Of a stretch of DNA of 23,663 nt, positions 13,668-22,300 are shown one piece after another. Within the stretch, counting starts at the first letter, position 1. Every line of letters starts with the position of its first letter. Below the pieces are notes generated by a model. That model was not told the origin of the DNA and made no database searches. It worked only from the letters and a program-made list of their open reading frames with translations. A program made the position numbers and the translations under genes. This stretch comes from Prosthecochloris sp. (lineage in GTDB: Bacteria; Bacteroidota; Chlorobiia; Chlorobiales; Chlorobiaceae). The stretch covers positions 1 through 23,663 of the forward strand of contig RAZP01000073.1 in NCBI GenBank assembly GCA_004028745.1. The letters run 5' to 3'.

Positions 13668-15869
13668 ATGTTCATAACTGTAGTAAAAAAAGGATTTGCG
13701 TGCTGCCTGATTGCGCAGGTTGCGCTTGCAGGGACTGTGCGGGCGGAGACCGAAGTGGCGGACACCACCGCACAAGGCGATTCCACGGCCGGTGTGGTGG
13801 CTGAAGCGCCTGTAAATACACCGCAGCACTTTATGAAAGACATCGAGGTGGTCGGCGACAAGGTGGGCCGTGATATTCAGGATCTTCCTACCAGTACTTC
13901 AGTGGTTGATGAGGCTCGCATGGAAGACGAGCCGATTGCAACCCTCGACGATGTGCTCAACAGGGTGGCCAACGTGAACAGCGAAGGAATGGGGGCTATG
14001 GGCGGTTTGTTCAGTATTCGCGGTATCAATCAGGGGAGTATATTTGCATCTTTCGATGCGACGAATTTGCTTTCCACGGTGTATCTCAATCAGGTGGCGT
14101 TGGGTGGATTGCTGAGCCAATACATGAGGCCGTCGACCTGGGATGTCCGCTCTGTCGAAGTGCTCCGGGGACCGCAGTCCACGCTGCAGGGAAAGAATTC
14201 CCTGGCCGGTGCGGTATTCTTCAACTACAACCGTCCCGATTTTACCTTTGACGGCAGGTTCCGTGCTGAATATGGAGAGCTCGATACGTGGAATCTCGCG
14301 CTCTATCAGAATGTCCCCATTGAAGAGGATGTGCTTGCAGCAAGGATCACCCTCGAGACCCGCAACAGCGATGGAGGCATCGTCAATCCGATAACCGGTG
14401 CAGACGACATCGCATCGATTGATGAAAAAACAGCCCGCCTGCAACTGCTTTACCAGCCCTTTGGCAACGAGGATATCTCCTTCAATCTCACAGGGATCTA
14501 TCTCGATTCGGAAACCAACACCCAGTCCAGGGCGATGGAATTCGGCATGTACAAGCTTGAAGACAGATTGAATGAAGAGACCTGGCCCGGTTATGTCCCC
14601 CAGAAAGACTGGTTTGTATCCCTGGAATCCGATGTCCGTCTCGACGATAACTGGAGGGTCGCGGCCGTCACAGGCTATTCCGATCTCAAAATCGCCGGTT
14701 ATAAATATGACGGTGATCAAATGGCGCCCGATCTGCTCTGGATCGACGCCGATTTTGATGAAAGTCAATTCAGTCAGGATCTGCGGCTGCATTATGAGGG
14801 GGACAGGTTTCGGGGTATTTTGGGCGGGTATTACTCGAAAGCCGATGTTCGTACAATCTATGATGTTGACGGTATGTTCTCATCGGTATTTGATCTTGGT
14901 GAGAAGGTAACCGTTGCGGCGCTCTATGCAAATGCCGACTATGACATTTCTGATAATTTTACGCTGAACGCAGGTTTGCGGTACAACACCGAAAACCGGA
15001 AAAACAACAGCTATTTTTACTATTTCGGCCCGCCACCATTCGATCCGTCAGGTCCCCCTCAAGATAATGATAGTACCGTAGACGCTGAAGCTGATTATAA
15101 CCAGCTTCTGCCTTCGGCAAGCCTTACCGTGAAGTTTACCGACGACGTCAGCGCGGGGCTGAAATATGCCAAGGGATACCGGTCAGGCGGAATCGCCGTG
15201 GCGCCGTTTTTACAGGTTGTCGAAGAGTACGATGAAGAGATTGCCAACACCTATGAGCTGTTTTTCCGCTCCGTTCTTCTGGATGACCGGCTGACGCTCA
15301 ACGCCAATGTCTTTTACATCGACTGGCAGGATATGCAGGTGCCTTATCTTCCGGCGGGCGGCTTTCCCGGTTTCGACGAATTGACTGCCAATGCAGGAAA
15401 GACCGAGATCAAGGGATTCGAGGTTGAAGCGAGAGCCGCAGCGACCGATGCCCTCGAAACCTTTCTTGCGCTTGGATATTCCCATTCCGAATTCAAGGAT
15501 TTTAAACTTTACGGTGAAGATCTCTCCGGCAGGCCTCTTCCGAACGCTCCGGAATGGACCGTTGCCGTCGGGGCAAATTACAACCACAGCAGCGGACTCT
15601 TCGCCGGAGGTACGTTCCGGTGGGTTGACGAGAGCTATAGTGTGCTCAATGACGAGGAAGTGACCAGGCTTTCCACAAGACACGTTCTCGATGCAAAGGC
15701 CGGATACCGTAAAGACAACTGGTCCGTTTATGTCTGGGGCACCAATCTGCTCGACGATTTTTATGAACTGAATATGACGAATATAATAGGTTACATCGGT
15801 ATGCCCGGGCGCGCTGGAAGCGTCAGCACGCCGCGGCGTCTGGGTATCGGCATGGAAGCCACCTGGTAA
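13668..15869 (+). CDS. TonB-dependent outer-membrane receptor 2
   Basis: A 733-residue receptor, paralogue of receptor 3. I place the start at ATG 13668 because it aligns with the receptor-3 start (both MFITVVKKG) and begins the signal peptide (cleaved near TVRAETE). The in-frame ATG at 13620 lies within the inserted element and would add 16 foreign residues. A linker precedes the candidate TonB box DIEVVGD. The plug retains SIRGIN and VEVLRGPQSTLQGKNSLAGA but then reads VFFNYNRPD in place of the usual INVITKRP. The barrel ends in GIGMEATW, an aromatic C-terminus. Loops at about residues 120-145 differ most from receptor 3, which suggests a different ligand preference. The element inserted in its leader may change its expression relative to receptor 3. 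Confidence 0.92.
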   Translation: MFITVVKKGFACCLIAQVALAGTVRAETEVADTTAQGDSTAGVVAEAPVNTPQHFMKDIEVVGDKVGRDIQDLPTSTSVVDEARMEDEPIATLDDVLNRVANVNSEGMGAMGGLFSIRGINQGSIFASFDATNLLSTVYLNQVALGGLLSQYMRPSTWDVRSVEVLRGPQSTLQGKNSLAGAVFFNYNRPDFTFDGRFRAEYGELDTWNLALYQNVPIEEDVLAARITLETRNSDGGIVNPITGADDIASIDEKTARLQLLYQPFGNEDISFNLTGIYLDSETNTQSRAMEFGMYKLEDRLNEETWPGYVPQKDWFVSLESDVRLDDNWRVAAVTGYSDLKIAGYKYDGDQMAPDLLWIDADFDESQFSQDLRLHYEGDRFRGILGGYYSKADVRTIYDVDGMFSSVFDLGEKVTVAALYANADYDISDNFTLNAGLRYNTENRKNNSYFYYFGPPPFDPSGPPQDNDSTVDAEADYNQLLPSASLTVKFTDDVSAGLKYAKGYRSGGIAVAPFLQVVEEYDEEIANTYELFFRSVLLDDRLTLNANVFYIDWQDMQVPYLPAGGFPGFDELTANAGKTEIKGFEVEARAAATDALETFLALGYSHSEFKDFKLYGEDLSGRPLPNAPEWTVAVGANYNHSSGLFAGGTFRWVDESYSVLNDEEVTRLSTRHVLDAKAGYRKDNWSVYVWGTNLLDDFYELNMTNIIGYIGMPGRAGSVSTPRRLGIGMEATW

Positions 15870-15907
15870 AGCCCGTTGAGTATTCGGCCGGTAGTGATGG
15901 TCTCTCC

Positions 15908-15980
15908 GCTTCGTCAGTTTTGCCGAAGGGCTCACGGGTGAAGGGACGAAACCTGATTTCTATGTTCAAACAGCAACCTA
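15908..15980 (+). pseudogene. Remnant of a duplicated methyltransferase gene
   Basis: Bases 15908-15965 match 13195-13252 of MTase2 in 57 of 58 positions. The sequence then jumps directly to AAACAGCAACCTAAC, which corresponds to the region downstream of MTase2 at 13490-13504. The intervening ~235 bp, encoding the MTase C-terminus, is missing, with TC as a short homology at the joint. This is a scar of a methyltransferase copy that once preceded receptor 3. Confidence 0.88.
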
Positions 15981-16000
15981 ACCTAAAATGAGTTTTCAAG

Positions 16001-18193
16001 ATGTTCATAACTGTTGTAAAAAAAGGATTGGTATGCGGCTTGATTGCGCAGGTTGCGCTTTCAGGGACTGTTCGGGCGGAAAACGAAGTGGCGGACACCA
16101 CCGCACAAGCCGATTCCGCCGCCGGTATGGTGGCTGAAGCGCCTGTAAATACACCGCAGCACTTTATGAAAGACATCGAGGTGGTCGGCGACAAGGTGGG
16201 GCGCGATGTTCAGGAGCTCCCGACAAGTACGGCGGTGGTCGGTAAGGAAAGGATAAAGGATGAGCCTATTGCTACTCTGGATGATGTTCTCAACAGGGTT
16301 GCCAATGTGAACAGTGAAGGATTGGCGCTAATGGGCGGCGCGTTCAGTATACGCGGTATCAATCAGACATCGTTGAAATCAGCTTACGGGGCTCCGAATC
16401 AGACTGCCTCCTTGTATGTCAATCAGGTTGTCCTGGGGGGAATAGTGAGTGAGTATTTAAAGCTTTCCACCTGGGATGTGAACGCTGTCGAGGTGCTCCG
16501 AGGCCCGCAGTCCACCCTGCAGGGAGCGAATTCTCTTGCCGGTGCTATATTTTTTAACTACAACCGGCCTGATTATAGCTTTGAAGGCGGGTTCCGTGCT
16601 GAATATGGAGAGCTCGATACGTGGAATCTTGCTGCCTATCAGAATTTTCCAATCAAAGAAAATATGCTCTCGGGAAGGGTAGCGCTCGAGACACGTAACA
16701 GCGATGGAGGCATCGTGAACCCGATAACCGGTGCAGACGACATTGCAAAGATCGATGACAAAGCAGCACGCCTGCAGTTCCTCTACCAGCCTCTCGGCAA
16801 TGATGATATCACGTTCAATCTTACAGGCATCTATCTCGATAGCGACACCAGGGTGCAGGCAAGGGCTGCTGAATATGGTGAGTATAAGCTTGAGGATCGG
16901 TTGAATGTTGAAAACAGGCCCCCTCATAGTCCGGCAGAAGCCTGGTTTACAGCTCTGGAGTCGGATTTCCGTCTCGATGACAACTGGAGGATCGCGGCCG
17001 TGACAGGTTATAGCGACCTTTTATTAGACTACACGTTTGATGGTGATTATCAGCCTGTGGATAGAACCGTGGGCAACATAAACATAGATGAATATCTGTT
17101 CAGTCAGGATCTTCGACTGCATTATGAGAGTGACAGGGTCCGCGGACTTATAGGGGGGTATTACTCGAAAGGCAAGGTTTTACAGTACGTTGATGCTTTC
17201 GGGGATTTTGGTATGGGGCCATTTACAACCATTTTTGATTACACCTATAGGTCTCGAGTTGCCGCTCTCTATGCAAACATTGACTACGATATCAGTGATG
17301 TTCTCACACTCAACGCAGGTTTGCGGTACAACACCGAGAACTGGAAAAACGACACCTATTTTTTCTTGGATCAGGGGATGGGGCCGATATTTGATGAATT
17401 TTCCTCTGAAGTCGACTTTGAGCAGTTCCTGCCCTCTGCAAGTCTGACGGTGAAGTTCAACGAAAATGTCAGCGCCGGTGCGAAATATGCAAAGGGATAC
17501 CGGTCCGGCGGCATTGCTGTTGCCGTGTTTGCGCAACAGGTCGAGCCATTCGATGAAGAGGTCGCTCATACCTATGAGCTGTTTTTCCGCTCTGTTCTTC
17601 TCGATGACCGGCTGACGCTCAACGGTAATCTCTTTTTTATCGACTGGCAGGATATGCAGGTGCCCTATCTGATTCCCGGCGGGTTGCTTGGTCTCGATGA
17701 GCTGAAAGCCAATGCAGGAAAGACCGAAATCAAGGGATTCGAGGTTGAGGCCAGGGCTGAAATGACCGATGCCCTCGAAACCTTTCTCGCGCTCGGCTAT
17801 ACCCATTCCGAGTTCAAGGATTTCGAGCTGTATGGTCAGGAGCTCGCCGGTGAGCCGTTACCATTTTCACCGGAATGGACCGTTGCTGTCGGTGCGAACT
17901 ACAACCACAGCAGCGGATTCTTTGCGGGTGGTACATACCGGTGGGTTGATGAGACCTACAGCGTGCTCGTTGACGAGGAAGTCACCAGACTGTCAACCAG
18001 AAATGTTCTCGATGCCAAGGTAGGTTATCGTAGAGGCAACTGGTCAGTCTATGTCTGGGGCACCAATCTGCTCGATGATTTTTATGAAACATATGTGACG
18101 AACATTGCTCCATACGTCGGTGGTATGCCCGGGCGTGCCGGAAACGTCAATACCCCGCGCCGTCTGGGTATAGGCGTGGAAGCCTACTGGTAG
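16001..18193 (+). CDS. TonB-dependent outer-membrane receptor 3
   Basis: A 730-residue tandem paralogue of receptor 2. It has a signal peptide (MFITVVKKGLVCGLIAQVAL, cleavage near TVRAENE), the same linker and TonB-box candidate DIEVVGD, and a plug with SIRGIN, VEVLRGPQSTLQG and the same atypical AGAIFFNYNRPD. The barrel ends GVEAYW. Identity with receptor 2 is patchy: 73 bp around the TonB box are identical at DNA level, while the ligand-facing segment after SIRGIN (TSLKSAYGAPNQ) and several loops differ. No canonical Shine-Dalgarno is visible. It lies 131 nt after receptor 2 with only the methyltransferase scar between them. Two similar receptors suggest uptake of related but distinct ligands. 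Confidence 0.92.
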   Translation: MFITVVKKGLVCGLIAQVALSGTVRAENEVADTTAQADSAAGMVAEAPVNTPQHFMKDIEVVGDKVGRDVQELPTSTAVVGKERIKDEPIATLDDVLNRVANVNSEGLALMGGAFSIRGINQTSLKSAYGAPNQTASLYVNQVVLGGIVSEYLKLSTWDVNAVEVLRGPQSTLQGANSLAGAIFFNYNRPDYSFEGGFRAEYGELDTWNLAAYQNFPIKENMLSGRVALETRNSDGGIVNPITGADDIAKIDDKAARLQFLYQPLGNDDITFNLTGIYLDSDTRVQARAAEYGEYKLEDRLNVENRPPHSPAEAWFTALESDFRLDDNWRIAAVTGYSDLLLDYTFDGDYQPVDRTVGNINIDEYLFSQDLRLHYESDRVRGLIGGYYSKGKVLQYVDAFGDFGMGPFTTIFDYTYRSRVAALYANIDYDISDVLTLNAGLRYNTENWKNDTYFFLDQGMGPIFDEFSSEVDFEQFLPSASLTVKFNENVSAGAKYAKGYRSGGIAVAVFAQQVEPFDEEVAHTYELFFRSVLLDDRLTLNGNLFFIDWQDMQVPYLIPGGLLGLDELKANAGKTEIKGFEVEARAEMTDALETFLALGYTHSEFKDFELYGQELAGEPLPFSPEWTVAVGANYNHSSGFFAGGTYRWVDETYSVLVDEEVTRLSTRNVLDAKVGYRRGNWSVYVWGTNLLDDFYETYVTNIAPYVGGMPGRAGNVNTPRRLGIGVEAYW

Positions 18194-18276
18194 GAGCCGC
18201 CACATGCAGGTGTGGACTCTGCATGATTTCCTGCCGGTCCGGTCAACAGATGTTTTTTTGAATTCTAAACAATGAT

Positions 18277-19155
18277 ATGATGAAACTGGAGATTAACAAC
18301 CTTTCGAAAACTTATCCGAATGGAGTAAAAGCCCTGCAGGATGTGAGCTTGACAATCGGCAAGGGCATGTTCGGCCTTCTGGGGGAAAACGGGGCGGGAA
18401 AGTCTACGCTGATGAGAATTGTCGCCACGCTGCAGGATGCCGACAGCGGTTCGGTGGTGTTTGACGGCATCGATGTTGCCAAGGACCCTCAGGCGTTGAG
18501 GAAGGTCCTGGGTTATCTTCCCCAGGAATTTGGCGTCTATCCTGCCATCACGGCTGAAGAGCTTCTGATGCATATTGCCGATCTGAAAGGGATTGCCAAA
18601 ACGTCACAGCGTAAGGAACAGGTTCATGCCCTCTTGAAGAAAGTAAACCTCTGGGAAGACCGTGCAAAGAAGCTGGGAAGTTATTCAGGCGGCATGAAAC
18701 AGCGTTTCGGGATCGCCCAGGCTCTTCTTGGCGAGCCGCGCCTCATCATCGTCGACGAACCGACAGCCGGCCTCGATCCTCGTGAGCGTAATCGTTTCTA
18801 CAATCTGCTTTCCGAAATAGGAGAAAACACGGTCGTGATTCTTTCCACCCATATTGTGGAAGATGTCAGCACGCTTTGCAGTGACATGGCGATCATGGGC
18901 AACGGCAGGGTGCTGCTCGAGGGGTCTCCGGCCGAGGTGGAGCGTAACCTGAAAGACAGGCTGTGGATAAAGGAGATCGCGAAGCCCGAGCTGGAGCGGT
19001 ACAGCAAGGAGTTCAAGGTTATTGCAAGTCATTTTCATCTTGGCAAACTGCAGGTTACGGTCGATGCCGAAGCCTGTCCGGGGGACGGGTTTGAGGCGAA
19101 AGCGTCTTCACTGGAGGACGCGTACTTTCAGATATTGGCACGTAATGAAGGGTAG
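18277..19155 (+). CDS. ABC transporter ATP-binding protein (CcmA/NatA-like exporter type)
   Basis: A 292-residue cytoplasmic ATPase. Visible motifs are Walker A GENGAGKST (36-44), signature SGGMKQ (from Ser137), Walker B LIIVDEP with Asp160 and Glu161, and the switch His192 in STHIVEDV. After the ~210-residue nucleotide-binding domain it carries an extra C-terminal domain ending in LEDAYFQIL, usual for this exporter group. It would power the permease encoded next, with a mobile element inserted between them, and perhaps also the second permease, whose own adjacent ATPase is only a fragment. No periplasmic binding protein is encoded nearby, which also points to export or membrane remodelling rather than import. 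The start is ATG 18277, with a second ATG at 18280; no strong ribosome site. Confidence 0.92.
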   Translation: MMKLEINNLSKTYPNGVKALQDVSLTIGKGMFGLLGENGAGKSTLMRIVATLQDADSGSVVFDGIDVAKDPQALRKVLGYLPQEFGVYPAITAEELLMHIADLKGIAKTSQRKEQVHALLKKVNLWEDRAKKLGSYSGGMKQRFGIAQALLGEPRLIIVDEPTAGLDPRERNRFYNLLSEIGENTVVILSTHIVEDVSTLCSDMAIMGNGRVLLEGSPAEVERNLKDRLWIKEIAKPELERYSKEFKVIASHFHLGKLQVTVDAEACPGDGFEAKASSLEDAYFQILARNEG

Positions 19156-19166
19156 TCGAAAATCAA

Positions 19167-19276
19167 AGGCACCTCTATTAATTTGTTGTGCATCCTGATT
19201 TCCGTCCGCCTGTCTGCCAGCGCACGCCAGGCAGGCCTCGTACTCAGACCGCTCACGACAATTTATAGAGATGCCC
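19167..19276 (-). mobile_element. Miniature inverted-repeat element, copy B (110 bp, opposite orientation to copy A)
   Basis: The left end AGGCACCTCTATTAATTT and the right end (opposite strand GGGCATCTCTATAAATTG) correspond to the right and left ends of copy A, so the element is inverted relative to it. A perfect 4-bp direct repeat TCAA flanks it (19163-19166 and 19277-19280). Its inner part includes CTGCC...GGCAG inverted bases and is shorter than in copy A. It lies between the ATPase and permease genes. Confidence 0.87.
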
Positions 19277-19310
19277 TCAAGTATATCGTTTGTGAAACGG
19301 AATAACAATC

Positions 19311-22300
19311 ATGCTGACAAAAATACTTCCTTTTGAAATACAGTACCGGTTCGCCAACCCGCTCATCTGGCTCATTCTCCTGATGATGGTGTTCCAGGGG
19401 GTATGGTATTCTCTCGGCACGTACGATTTCTATGTGCACGACCAGACATGGATGAATGCTGCGGGTGTGTTTTACATCTGTTTGACAGGCGGCGGCATAA
19501 TTCTGATGATCATTATTGCGATGATTACCGGGACAACGCTGTACAGAGACATCGAGCAGAGAACGGCGCAGTCCCTGTATTCTCTTCCGGTGGATGAAAA
19601 ACAGTTTTTTCTGGGCAGATTTCTCGGAGCGTATGTCATCAATCTGCTGCTTATTGTGGCGTATGTTCTCGGTATGGTGATCATGCCGTACCTCGGTATA
19701 TGGCCGGCTGACAAGTTCGGTCCTGTACCCTGGCGGCAGCTTCTTCACGGTTACGTTCTCTTTGGCGTTCCAAATATCTTTGTTCTCACAAGTCTCAGCT
19801 ATTTCTGCCTGGTGTTTTTTCGAAACATGGCGGCATCGTATATCGGTATCTTTGTGCTTGTGCTGATCTTTGCTGTCTGCGAGGGGCTCAGTCATAATTC
19901 GCCGTACATCAACGCGATCATGATAGCCGATCCGTTTGGCTTCGTCTATACAAAAGAGGTGGTCGACGCCATGGCGGTAACGGAAAAAAACAGTGCGTTT
20001 CTTCCCGTCGATGCAGTGTTTCTCGCCAACAGGTTGCTCTGGACCGGGCTCGGCCTTGTTGCGGTGGTCCTGAGTTATTTCCGTTTCAGTTTCAAATTCT
20101 TTATCAACAGTGCCCTGGGGGGGAAGGGAAAAAGAATGCTTTTTCCCGGCCAGGCTTCGCATCCCGGATCGTTCAGGCACATCGAGGTGCCGGAAGCCCA
20201 GAAGACCTTTACGCTTCCGGAATACTTTCGGAAAGTGTGGCGCTTGTCACTGCTCGAGTTTAGAAATGTCGTGCGGCCAGTGTCCTTCAAAGTCATTCTC
20301 ATGGTGATCGCGATCATGTTTTTTCTTTATATGATCCTGTGGAATCCGGTGTACTATATCGGTTCCCAGGTGCCGTTGACATCAGGAATGACCCTGACCC
20401 GTCTGCATACCGGCTTTCTGGTAATCATTTTGCTCATGATCTGGTCGGGAGAGCTTTTTTTCAAGGACAGGACTATCGGCATCTGGCAGATTACCGACTC
20501 GGTTCCCATGCCTTCCTGGGTCAGCCTGCTTTCCAGGTTTGTTGCCATGTGCGGGGTTGCATTGATGATCTCCTTCACAATATTTCTTTGCGGATTGGCA
20601 GCGCAGGTCGGCCAGGGATTTTTCGCGATTGACTGGATGCTTTATGTGGATGATCTCCTGGGTTTCAAGATGGGATGGATGACCTATGTTCTTTTCATTG
20701 CCTGTGTCTTTCTGCTTGCCGGTTTGACCGGGAACCGTTATTTCACCCATGTGCTGAGCGTGGGGTATTTCATCTTCATTATCATTTCGTTCGAGCTGAA
20801 TCTTTTTGAGCAGTCGCGATTCGGCTATGCGCAGGTACCGGGAATCGACGATTTCTCGGAGATGAACCGTTACGGTGTCTGGGCGACTTCCTCTTTCTGG
20901 CATTTTCTTATGTGGCTTCCTCTTGCCGCATCGTTTCTTTTGATCGGCATCCAGTTGTGGAACCGCGGCACGGAAAAGGGTTTTTTAAAACGGCTGTTTT
21001 CTCCGTACAAGGAGCTGGGCTGGAGCGGCGCTCTGGCGGCGGTTGTGTGTTTTGCTCTTTTTCTTTCCCTGCAAGCATTTCTTGTGGCCGAGGTCAACGG
21101 GACTCGCAACTACGTCTCCAGCGAGCAGGAGGACAGGGAGGCGGCTGAATATGAAAAACGGTATCGCGGGATACAGGCTTCAGCTCAGCCCGGTATCACT
21201 GCTGTAGATCTGCAGCTTGACCTTTTTCCCCTTGAGCAGACTGCCGAGTATCGGGCAACACTGGAACTGGTTAATCCTTCCGGTGAGAAAATCAGCACAC
21301 TCTACATCAACGCGGATTATTTCACAGAAATCAGAACCATACAGATCGACGGCCGCGCTCTTGAAAAACAAGAGGAGGACAAAATCCTGGGAATGGAGGT
21401 CTACAGGCTTCCTGAAGCAATGGCTCCGGGGGATGTGCTCCCGCTGTTCATTGAAGCAAGAACAGCGTACCGGGGATTGGCCCAAGGGGACCCTCGGGCC
21501 GATCTGGCCTATAACGGTTTGTTTATGGAGCGTCCCGTTCTGGTTATCGGCTATGATTCGGATCGTGAGCTCCTTGAAAACAAGGAGCGCAAGGCGCATG
21601 GGCTGGAAATGATTGACTCACGCATGGCACCGGTTGACGATACTGCTGCCCTTGGTGAAAACTATTTCGCGCAGGATGCTTCCCTGGTGCAGGGAACGAT
21701 AACTGTCAGTACGCCGCTTCAGCAAACGGCGTTCGCTCCCGGCAGGCAGGTGAAAAACTGGCAGGAGAACGGCCGCAGCTATTTCGTATATGAGCTGGAG
21801 AAGCGTTCACCTTTGCTCTGGTATGTCGGCTCCGCGAATTATGCCGAACAGAAGGCGGAAATTGCAGGGACGGAGGTATCACTGCTCTATGCTGCCGGGG
21901 ACGACTATAACCTCGATCATTACCGTCAAGCTGTCGAAGACGGACTGCTGTATCTGGAGGAGTATCTGGGGGCCTATCCCTACCGGCAGCTCAGGGTAGC
22001 CGAGATACCTTTTTACCAGGACCCTTCCTATGCGTTTGCCAACACCATTGCGATTTCCGAGAAAGAGGGGTGGTATGGAGACAGGAGCAAGGAAGATGTT
22101 GTCAGCTTTATTCAGTTTTCTGTTGCAAGGGAGCTGTTTCGCCAATGGGTATTCGAGAACGGTTTCCTGCCCAATGTGCAGGGAGTGGAAATGTTATGGA
22201 AAGCACTGCCTGAGGCGCTGTCGCTGCAGCTTGTGGAAAAGAAATACGGTCAGGAGCAGGTCGATATCATTCTTGAAAAAAAGCGGAGAAAGTACAAGAA

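Noticed and set aside
15973..15983. CTAACCTAA resembling half of a DtxR/IdeR operator before receptor 3
   Set aside because: The matching left half (TTAGGTTAG) is missing, so there is no palindromic operator.
18202..18224. CCACA...TGTGG and ATGCAG...CTGCAT inverted bases after receptor 3
   Set aside because: The two short stems exclude one another and no T-run follows, so neither a terminator nor an operator is supported.
19263..20180. 305-residue minus-strand frame opposite the ABC permease
   Set aside because: Highly charged composition, opposite a conserved transmembrane coding region, and no recognisable motif.
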